Below, in pieces: positions 54,545 through 64,000 of a stretch of DNA of 64,000 nt (its first letter is position 1; the number at the start of each line of letters is the position of its first letter). Under the pieces are notes generated by a model, which was not told where the DNA came from, ran no database searches, and saw nothing but the letters and a program-made list of their open reading frames with translations. The position numbers and the translations under genes were made by a program. This DNA comes from Bigelowiella natans CCMP2755 (lineage: Eukaryota > Cercozoa > Chlorarachniophyceae), in NCBI GenBank assembly GCA_000320545.1, contig ADNK01001076.1, forward strand, positions 110,001 through 174,000, read 5' to 3'.

Positions 54545-55132
54545 CTGAAGAAGAGTGTTAACTTAATCTCTCCTCTTGTTTGTTCTCTTAATTACAAACA
54601 TCACCATCATCTCTCCTTCTTGAAAACTAATATACCGCTTTGCTCTTGTTTACTGGTCATATTTTTATTAACCCATTTTCACCAACCGATATGTTTTGTT
54701 GGCTGATCATCATATTTTCATTGTTGGCTCACTTTCTCTTCTCGAAGTTTGATTGAAGTGCAGTCTTTTCAAAATCTGTTCGATACTTCACAATCTGGTG
54801 ATGATTGAGGGTCTGAGTGGTCCAGCAAACATACACTCTTTACTTCCGGGTAAGAAAGAAATAATGGACACGCCAACACACCTTGATTTCCCTGTAAAAT
54901 CCTCCCTTCATTCTTCAGTTATGATACTCCTGGCTTGATGCGGAACAATATCGTTTCCTCCTACTCTGGCCATCAATCAAGCTTCCATAATTTGTGAAAG
55001 AAGTGCTTGGATTGTAACGTAGGTGTTAGTTAGTTATTCTAGTCGCACCATTGACTTCCCCGGTATTTCAGTTCACCGACTTATAACTACAACTAGATCT
55101 AGTTAGTTCTAGTCGCATCCGTTGCGAGTACT

Positions 55133-55165
<33 letters not shown>

Positions 55166-56993
55166 GTTTCAAAACTTTTCAATTTTGGTTAGTCTACAAA
55201 GTCTAGAAGTTATGCCTTTGATTTCTAAACTTATCTGCCATGAGACAACATCCACTACAAAAATCGTTTCGGTGAATCAATCAATGTACGAGCTACTGGA
55301 ACAATTAACAAACTTCGACTTCGAGCGACAGAGTTTGAGCAGAGCTTTGGTCAGGATGGATGCGTTGTGACGACCTGCCCTAATGGGATCTGTTCAATTG
55401 GAAGTGACGGGTGTCACTAGCAAAAGACAACAAAAAAGACAAGTCGCAAGAACAAAAGAGAATTGCCGGGCGTGCTTTTTCAGACAGCGATTTTGCAACC
55501 TGGTTTTCACACCAGTGAGTAAGTCATGCCTTTTTGGCAAACCAGCTGGTTGATTTGCTAGTCACAGTCCTCACTGAAGCCAGTTCGAGGCACTGCATTT
55601 TGCACACTGCAAATGTCTTGCAACATTTTGGAAATGTAGTTCTTCATCATTGTTTCATTGAGTCCTCGTTTTCAGCTCGAGGTAGTTCAAGGCACTGCGT
55701 TTCGTGCACTGCAAGTGTCTTGCAACGTTTTGGAAATGTGGTTTGTCATCATTGTTCTTTGTTCATTGTTCGAGGCAAGTGTCATGCAACACTTTGGAAG
55801 TGCAGTCGATTGGCAAACTTTCTCGTTTCTTCCTCTTTCTTTCCTTCAAAGGTGAAGGACAGAAGACGAGCACTGATGATCCATCCAAATTCGATGTTCA
55901 ATTTCACTTCACTTTCTGGGTGTTGCAGTTGATTGCGGGGAGGACACGGATGAGCCAGCGCACAGCTAGACTGGTCCGTGATCCTTTCAACCGCTCCAAA
56001 TGAACGGAATCGCTTCGTTCGTGTGTTCGTTCACTCAACGTGTGCATCCTGTCCTTTCCCCTCAGAAGCATGAGAGGTCCTGGAGTTTCCACCCTGCTGG
56101 GTTTGGTTTCTTCACCTCTTGACCTTTGCTGCAACCTCTCATCAAGGAATGCTGCCCGTCCATTTTCTCAGGCTGGAGGCTGGGTCCGCCCATGAGCTAG
56201 ATGAGGTCATCAGTCAAGGCTCTTCAGACAGCCAGGATGCGAGACCTTGCTTTTGCTGCTGGTGCGTGCGTTCAAACAGACCACACTGGCACGTGCAATC
56301 CTTTCTTTGATTTTTTGGGGAGGATGAAAGTTGTTTTTCACTTCTGTCAGTGTCACCTCCTGTCCATTCTTTTTCGATGGCCCTTTCAGTCTTGCACTTT
56401 TCTGGTTTTGCTTGTGTCACACTAAGCAGGTCTGGACGCACGTGCTAGCGTGTGCAACGAACGTGACGCACCCATGGCATGCTAGCATGCAGCAGCGCAC
56501 TTGAGTCGTGGCGGGAATTCCAGCATTGCACGCATCGACCCGCCACCTGCAACCATCTCCCAGCTCTAGACTGGGAGAAATAGCCAGGCAATGAGACGCA
56601 TGATGTGTGGAAGTCAACACCTGCACCCCAAAAAATGCACGGTTGCGTGCATCATCATCATCATCCATTCATGGCTAGAGGTTAGCATTGCGGGAAGCAT
56701 TGCATGGCAATGATGCGAAGTCGCAGGAACGAAATGGATGCAAAAAATTAAGCTGAAAACGATGTTCAACAATTACATCGTTCCAAGCATTCACACGTTA
56801 ATGTAGGAGGGCCTAAATTTAACTTCGGCCTCACACACAACAATTGTAATTGTCATTGAGGTTAGCGCCTACATTTGACGCTGAAGGAATACAGCACTAA
56901 AATTGATTCCTCTTAAAAGTCTTCTGGAATTTGTTCTTCGTGGCGTGCGCTAACCCTGCTATCAATATCTTTTGATATTGCTTTTTGGTGACT
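54545..56993. other. Spacer upstream of TTLL1 with repeats
   Basis: Contains (CAA)n at about 55131-55163, the 106-base repeat cluster at 55584-55805, and a GC-richer block at 56030-56700. First exons of TTLL1 may lie in 54545-55000. The 55122-55370 frame starts in the CAA repeat and has no recognised motif. Confidence 0.5.
55584..55805 (+). repeat. Two to three tandem copies of a ~106-base dispersed repeat
   Basis: Units at 55584 and 55690 share AGGCACTGC, GCAAATGTCTTGCAACATTT and GGAAATGTAGTT...CATCATTGTT with few changes; a partial third unit lies near 55771. A single related copy is at about 12198-12245 (AATGTCTTCCAACATTTTGG). Confidence 0.8.
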
Positions 56994-59900
56994 TCACCGT
57001 CTGTTATTGTCTTCAATGGTGGGGGGGGGATTGGATTTCGTGCGTAGGAGTGTTTTCTTAGGACTCTGCTTGTTATTAGTCTTTTCGTTCAGGAACCCAC
57101 CGTTCTCATTACTACTGTTATTGTGAAGCGAAGTTGCTGGAGCAGGGGGGGGTGGTGTCGTTATGTGACGAAATCGAGCAGCAGCAATGGTATGTGTATG
57201 AGCATCTAATGCAGCAGCAGAAGAAGGCGAGACTTGTGTCCTGGGGCGAATTGATGATACAGCAGCAGCTTTTTGTGAAGATGACGGGTGCTTCTTGCTC
57301 ATATGATTGTGTGGTAGTGGTGGTGGTGAGTTCGAGGTAGCAGCAGCAATCGTTTTTCTCTCCCCTCTTATTCCTCTCAATGTGCCACCACCCCTTCTCT
57401 TGTTTTTGTATCCATTTATAAGTGAGCGGCTGCTTTTGTTTTCGTCGTCAAAATTATTATTGTCGTTAATTTCTTTATGAAGGTCTTCACCACAAACCAC
57501 TACATCAGTTTCCACTTCGCTATTGGTATGATGCTTTCGCTCGGCAAAGGAAGAAGAAGATGATGATGATGATGATTCCATCGCCGCAGGAGGGAGATTG
57601 TTGTAATGGTGTACATCATCTTCTTCCGCTCTGCCATCAACAACAACGTCTTGTTGAATTTTATGAATTTTAGTAGCAGTGCTGCTACTACTACTACTAC
57701 TTCTACTTGAGTTATCTTCTATGCCTACTCGTCCTCGTCCTCTATCGTCGTCATCACACGGAAATGATGACTGGTCCTCTTCTTCCTGCAGCGTTCCAAA
57801 CTCAAAACCCATCTTGACATGAAATAATGCAGTCTGATAAGCAGGAATAACCGATTCACCCATTTCCATCCCGTTCTTTTTCATGGTGTTTGCAATATCA
57901 ATAGCACGCTGCCATTGCTTCGACCGGGCTTTTAAGGGAAAGTAAATTTAGCAACAAGAAAACAGCAACAACCAGAAAGAAATTATTCAAAATTTTGAGA
58001 AGAATGTTGAGAGCGATAATAATGACTCTACTTACTGATGACAACAATGTAGATCATTCCAATGTTCTCTCATCGATTTCTTCATAAAGTATTAACTACA
58101 ACTACTAGTGATGGTACCGAATGCAGCTAACAGTATCCGGTAAGTACGAGCGTCAGGTCTTATGTTATTCGATATCATAGAGTCTATGACACCTAATGAC
58201 TGCTCCCAAGGCATTGATTTATGGCGTCCTACACCTTTCATCACCACAGTGCCAACAACAACAACAAGAAGAAGGGCATATACATGTGAGGAAGACGACG
58301 ATTACGGCAACGTCATTGACGACGACATTCTAATCAGTCGTAGGATGAGAAGCGGAACAACCAACTGAGCTGGTTATTACTATTATCCCTTTCCTCATAC
58401 CCAGCAACAACAACGACTGCGACGACACTGCAACGACAACGACAAGTAAAACTGGCAGTTTCCTCCTTCGCAGCTAATATTACTATATACTACAGGTAGT
58501 AGTAGTAGTAGTATTAGTATTAGTATTGTTGACAGGACGGACTACTTACCTGTGAGGATTGTGTGATATGCCACTTTGTTCAGAAGAGGGGCTGCTGCTG
58601 CTGCTGCTGCTGCTGCTGCCTGGGGTCCTCCTCCTCCTCTTCCTCTTCTTCCTCTTCCTCTTGCTGCTGCAGCCTTCTCTGCATGCCTCAAAGCTTTCAA
58701 AGCTAGCTCCCATTGTCTACCTCTCGTGTATGCGCTTATAAGGGCCGTTGTAGTAATGTGTGTAGGCCGCAGGGAAGCTTCTGTCGCCAAGTGAGAGATC
58801 CTTAACGCTTTAGCCCAGTCTCCAGTCTTTGCACAACAATCTAGCGCAGCTCCGATAAGAACTATCGTTGGTTTTACTCCTTTATCTTTGTTGTTGTGGT
58901 TATGATGATGACGAGTCGTCGTGATCCTCTTCATCTCCTCGTTCGTAGAGGATATGACACACGCATCAAACACACGCAATCCAAGTCTATGCTGGCCTGC
59001 ATCACTGCACGCCTTGATTACTTCTGCATAACTGTAAGCATCAGGCTCTAATCGATCTACACCTAGCTTTTCTTCGATGTGGTGATACTGTTGCTGCAGC
59101 ATCAAAGAATGAGAATGCTCAACTACTTCGTCATCACCAATACCACCACCAGCAGCAGTATCATTAGCGTTTTTCTGATAAGAATGCCTATTACTACTAT
59201 AATTTTTATTTTCGAGTTCTTCCGTAGTTTCTTGTCCATGGGAGAAACTCACGATGACGGGTTGTTCTCCATCAGCATCAGCAGCAGTAGTGTGCTTCTC
59301 TTCCTTTACTATCTCCGCATCTGTTCTCTCACGCCCCTGAGCAGGAGCAGCGAAATAATGAGATGATGGTATGAAGGGACTGCTGCGTGGGTAGGAGTAA
59401 GAAGTATATCCTCCTTCTTCTCCTCCTTGTTTGATTCTTCTTCCTCCTATCATTAAATCCAAGACTACCAGAGCACGCTGGTACTCAGCTGCTATTCTAT
59501 ACGCCTTGAGCAAAGTGTTGTACGTGTAAATATCTGCTTTTACCTGAGCTCTTACCATGGATTCTAGCACCTGCTCTGCCTTTTGCCACTGCTTCTTCGT
59601 TGCATATGCGTTAAGAAGAGTGTTATAGGTGACAACCGACTTTGTGACTGATGTTTTCTGCATGAGCTGTAGTATTCTCAAAACAGCAGATGGCGGACCA
59701 TGTCGGGCAATACCATCAAGAGCTGTATTGAATATTATGTGATTTGGTATTTCCGCTACATTTTTCTTGTTTTTTCTCTTGTTCTTTTTGATCTTTCTTG
59801 CTTCCTCATTAGCGGTAGTGTTGGAACTTCTGCTGTATGAGGAATCCTCATGCTGCTGCTCCTTCGTCATCATGATCTTTCCCCCATCTTGGAGTATTTG

Positions 59901-60231
59901 TTGTTGATTGGATGTTTGCAATGAGAAAGAAGGAGATGATGATGATGATGATGATGATGAGGCATCATGAAGAGCCGTGCTGGCACCCTCCCTACTGCTT
60001 TCCATGCTGCTACTGCTACTACACAGCTTCTCCATATATTCTAAAACCTGATTATTATGTTGATGTTGTTATGTAATAACCATTTGTAATGCCATTGTTA
60101 CGATCGAATCAATGACAGAAGGATATTACGATCGAATGAATGACAAATCCGTCTACTTCTTTCTTGTTGATGTCTACGTTTCTTGCTATTACTCTCTGCT
60201 GTGACTACTCGACGACGATTCATCAAGGAGC

Positions 60232-60272
<41 letters not shown>

Positions 60273-60294
60273 AAGAAATATTATATATGTGTGA

Positions 60295-60346
<52 letters not shown>

Positions 60347-61793
60347 GTAAACTTTAGGAGGTACGTAACTTATAACAACGGAAATACAGGAATCCATGGT
60401 ATTCTTCCTTCCCTTCTACTCCTCCTACTACTACTACTACTACTAATAATAATAATAATACTTAAAGTTCTACTTAATAATATCTTATTAAATGACGCTT
60501 GATGGTGGTAGTAGCTAGTACCTTTTTCCATTGTTTGTTGAAACACATTGCCTTCAATATGGCTGTGGTGGCAAATTCATGAGGATGATCTCCCAATCCT
60601 TCATAAATATGTGCAGCAATTTCCCATCGTCTTGCATTGCCACAAACATTTATCACACCGGACAGCACAACACGGTCAGGAGTAAAGGATCTTTCCGACA
60701 TCCTACGAAGAACTCCCACACCTAATATGTAGTGGTATATGATGATATTGATTTGTTTAATATACAACGTAGTATCGTATATGATGAAGTTGTTAATAAT
60801 AACTACCTCCTGCCCAGTCATTATTATTAACCATCAGCTTTGCGGACAAGGCATAACTGAAATTTCCTGGGAGATCTCGTCGATTGCGGTTCTCCATGTC
60901 CTCTAACAGCTGCACTCCGGCCTTATGTGCATTGCTCTCTGTCATTCCAAGAAGCACAGCATCAAATGAGATAACGGATGGCTGAACTTTCGCCTTCTCC
61001 ATCTTTCTCAAAAGGGCTAAGGCCTTTGGCCAATCGCCTCTCGAGCTATATGCTGCAATCACTGGAGTAAACGTTCTTGCATTCGGAACCATATTTGTTG
61101 TTGTTGTTGATGATGATGGTGATGAGGAGGAGGAGGAGGAGGAGGAGGAGGAGGAGGAGGTCTCTGGAAATGATGATGATATCGTTGACAACGCCGGTGA
61201 TGAAGATGAAGAAGAAGAAGAAGAAGATAATCTTTTTGGCGATGATCTTTGGGATGATACCACCCGTTGTTGTAGCATTTGTATGCTCATTTCTTCTGCT
61301 TCCTGAGAAAATGTTATGCGTTGTATTGCTGTTATTCTTATAAGTAGCAGTAGTCTTAGTATTATCATCCCATCCATAAAGAAGAAGAAGAAGAAGAAGA
61401 ATCATGATAACACACAAAAAGTGAAGGAGTATGTACTCAGGTTTCCCCCCCCCGCTCTCCTCCTCGCCTATTATTCTATTCTTTTCCAATAGTCATCATC
61501 ACCACCATCATCATCAAAAGCAACAATAATACATACCTCTACCAAGCCACCACGTGCATAAGCTCTAACAAGAGCACTCAGCCCAACAACGGTTGGCTTG
61601 AATCCTCTTAGTTTCATGTCTTGGAACAGCATAAGAGATTTCATCCTAATATAAGTAGTAATATATCATCATCATGTGTGGGGGGTTGCTGGGTGGGTGG
61701 GTGGGTGGTGGCACACTGTTCTTCATCATGATCATCATCACCCATCAAACTGTCCGTGTTGTTGATGGAAATGATGCCTCTGTTATTATTATA

Positions 61794-61824
<31 letters not shown>

Positions 61825-62686
61825 TCCATTACTTAGTACTAAGACTAGGGTTAATAATAATAGTAATGATACTAATAATACCAATCTCTCTCGCTTGCAC
61901 ACAGTGCCAGTAGCCTGTTGCACACTAGCAATGATATATCATACAACAGAGATCATCATGATGATGATGATGATGACTAATGAGGACGACGAATCCTATA
62001 TTCTCCAACCAATTCTATCAACCGTTTCATTGAAACTTAACAAGAAAATGACAAATCAAAATCAGCTCAAATTCAACTACATACCATATTCACACAATGA
62101 CGCAACTCTCGATTGAGCAGCAACTTCCGAACACTTCCCAACATATAAGCTGTATGCTTGAATTGCTTGTGTCAAATCTTCTTGATCTAGACGGTCTATA
62201 AGCTGGGCCCTTAAAGCTGCTATTTCTGGATTGTGATGATGATAATAGGAGGAAGAAGAACTCTCCTCATAAACCATCCTAGCAGCTCCTCCTGCTCGTA
62301 CTACATTATTTATCATTTGATTCCTTGATAGAGGGATTCTGGTCCCCCCACCCCTCATAATCCCCCTCCTTCTGCTGCTGCTACCTCTTCCTATGTCTCT
62401 CTGCTGCTGCTCCTGCAATGATAGCGACGACGAAGATGAGCAAGATGATAGTAACGACAATGAGGACATTGAAGAAGGATTCGATGATGTTGACGATAAC
62501 GATGATGACGATGATGATGATCTTGAGAGGGTTGGTTCTTGTGTGGTAGTAGAAGATGGTGACTTTTCTTTCACTTCAGAAACACGGCTAGGGCTGGACC
62601 AATCGTCCACGCGACGATGGTGGGAGGAGAAGACATGGTTGCATGTTATTTTATTGCTGCTTCTTCCTCCTCCTCCTCCTCCTCCT

Positions 62687-62717
<31 letters not shown>

Positions 62718-62718
62718 A

Positions 62719-62751
<33 letters not shown>

Positions 62752-62758
62752 GCTACTG

Positions 62759-62796
<38 letters not shown>

Positions 62797-63630
62797 GCAG
62801 CTGGTGCTGGTGCTGGTGGTGGTGGCGGTGCTGCTGCTTCGACGACTCGTACTACTACTACTCCTGCAACTGCTACTATTACTACTACTTCTACCATTAC
62901 TACTACTACTACTACTGCTGCTGCTAGCACCATCATTCCTATGATTTTGACCCATCATAAAATTGGGGTTTGTCCCTATCCTTGGAGGCTGTTGCGCGTG
63001 TTGGAGTACTATTCTATTTCCTAGAATTGAAAAAGGTGAGAAGGCATTTTGTGCCATGGTGCCTTGTATTGAGGGACCAGGGAGGAGATCCTCTTTTGTT
63101 GTTGTTGTTGTTGTTCTTCTTCTTCTTCCAAAGCCGCCACCACCACCACCACCACCACCACCACCTGCTGCTGCGTGAAGCTGCCTCCTGCTAGAAGCAA
63201 CCTGTTGCTGTGCGTGCGAGTAAACGTACCAACCTCTGCATCTTCTTCTTCTATGCATCGGTGCTGGAAGAAAATTATTCAGTGTCCTTATTATCCCTAG
63301 GGGTCTATCTTTAAATCGTCTTCGAGAAACACCATTGAGGCTACTTTGGAACAATGGGTTGTTACTACCGTCTGAGGCCACCGCAACAGCAGTAGCAGCA
63401 CCGATTCGACTTGATCCAACGCCTCTAGCTGCTGCTGCTGAGACTGACACACCGCCACCCACCAGAAGAAGATCATCATCACATAGTGTCGTCTTATCAT
63501 ATAACTTTGGATTATCCCTTCCTTGATTTCCCGGTGCTAGACAACGGAGCAGAAATCCGAGTAGCGCTGTCAATATTAGAGCCCATGTGCGTCGATAATA
63601 GTAGCAGACCGACGATTGCCGGCGTGCCAT
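56994..63630 (-). CDS. Large pentatricopeptide repeat (PPR) protein, 7 exons
   Basis: Exons in coding order: 63630-62096, 61645-61537, 61302-60807, 60721-60522, 60047-58550, 58228-58118, 57928-56994; phases agree, about 1,627 residues. The N-terminus has a basic start and a hydrophobic core (WALILTALLGFLLRCLAPG), fitting a signal or organelle-targeting sequence. PPR units are spread over all later exons: FTPVIAAYSSRGDWPKALAL, VTYNTLLNAYATKKQWQKAE, ADIYTYNTLLKAYRIAAEYQ, SYAEVIKACSDAGQHRLGLR and PDARTYRILLAAFGRSKQWQ across the last junctions (exact join FARSKQWQRA). PPR proteins bind organellar RNA for processing, editing or translation. Low-complexity inserts split the array: poly-Ser of about 30 residues and Gly runs in exon 1 (AGT/AGC, GGT repeats), and a Ser, Pro and His rich tail. 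The donor at 62096 is less certain than the rest. Confidence 0.94.
60234..60343. repeat. Two (AT)n microsatellites in a PPR intron
   Basis: TA tracts at about 60234-60269 and 60299-60341 in the intron between exons 60522-60721 and 58550-60047. Confidence 0.92.
62670..62935. repeat. (CTA)n/(ACT)n trinucleotide array in coding sequence
   Basis: On the coding minus strand this reads as AGT/AGC and related triplets and encodes the long Ser-rich tract of the PPR protein. The opposite strand gives artefactual poly-Leu/Thr/Tyr frames. Confidence 0.9.
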
Positions 63631-64000
63631 GACTTATGTGTGATACAATTCAAATCCCATTTACAAGAACTTCGATGGGAATTAATTCAATGAGGAAATT
63701 ATGCCTCAGTGAGGGGTGGAGGGGGGGGTGCCGCTGTCACGCTCCAGCTCCTCCCTCTTACCTCCACGGTTAATCAGCGAGTCTATTGCGAAAACTGACC
63801 GAATCGGCCTGTATTTCACGAAATATTTCTCAAAATCGGGAAGATGGGGATTCCTGTGGTGCAAATAAAGTCGTACACGCTCTTTGTCTCTGTCTTATCT
63901 TGTCTTCCTTCGTCAAGGACCAAGGATTTCCCATTATTTTCCTACTACTCCGAGCACATCTACTACGACAACGAGAACGACTGCAATAATGAACAAATCG
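63631..64000. promoter_or_regulatory. 5' flank of the PPR gene
   Basis: Includes a G tract at 63721-63729. The plus-strand frame at 63786-63989 begins at a TTG and has no recognised motif. I see no supported gene before the window ends. Confidence 0.4.

Noticed and set aside
58162-58368. 68-codon plus-strand frame
   Set aside because: It overlaps antisense the PPR exon 58118-58228, which is clearly coding on the minus strand.
62393-62944. 183-codon plus-strand frame with poly-Leu
   Set aside because: Reverse shadow of the Ser-rich PPR exon and its CTA repeat.

Overview
This is a nuclear genomic window from an intron-rich, probably unicellular eukaryote. I cannot name the species. Most genes are split into many short exons (often 25-200 bases) joined by GT-AG introns. 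The introns and spacers are full of microsatellites. There are no operons, ribosome binding sites, rRNA genes, tRNA genes or CRISPR arrays. A TTLL1-type tubulin polyglutamylase points to a cilium or flagellum at some life stage. A very large PPR protein, a TIM50 and a mitochondrial carrier show normal organelle biology. Gene models were built by hand from splice sites, exon phase and protein motifs; within most models the exon phases agree across the whole chain.

Layout. 196-630: 3' end of an unrecognised plus-strand gene. 1795-2086: SAM-domain-like tail of a minus gene. 2719-8738: 21-exon multi-pass membrane protein of unknown family (plus). 9545-11890: LRR protein (minus). 13687-16044: TIM50 (minus), divergent from the intronless MoaD/MOCS2A-like gene at 16288-16539. 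17876-21120 or a little further: G-patch protein (minus), divergent from a MFS transporter at 21369-29216. 30000-30770: remnants of a non-LTR retroelement. 30993-33028: EF-hand protein (minus), divergent from a GT14-like glycosyltransferase with a lectin-like tail at 33119-35558. 36314-36538: scrambled polyubiquitin fragment with an internal inversion. 37011-37949: intronless mitochondrial carrier.

39329-40714: zinc-finger-like protein with a C-terminal membrane helix (minus), divergent from a Pho80-type cyclin at 41401-42027. 43171-43713: exon interrupted by an in-frame TAG (minus). 43968-47612: chromodomain-PHD-C2H2 protein (plus). 48952-54544: TTLL1-like tubulin polyglutamylase in more than 20 exons (minus). 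56994-63630: PPR protein of about 1,627 residues (minus).

Most neighbours are unrelated in function; the visible organisation is a series of head-to-head pairs sharing short promoters. Spacers between convergent genes are rich in TGCATGC and TAGCTAG words and hold the repeat remnants. The least ordinary features are the chromo-PHD-C2H2 architecture, the inverted ubiquitin fragment, the retroelement 3' ends, the in-frame stop at 43366, and pyrimidine microsatellites placed directly in front of 3' splice sites.
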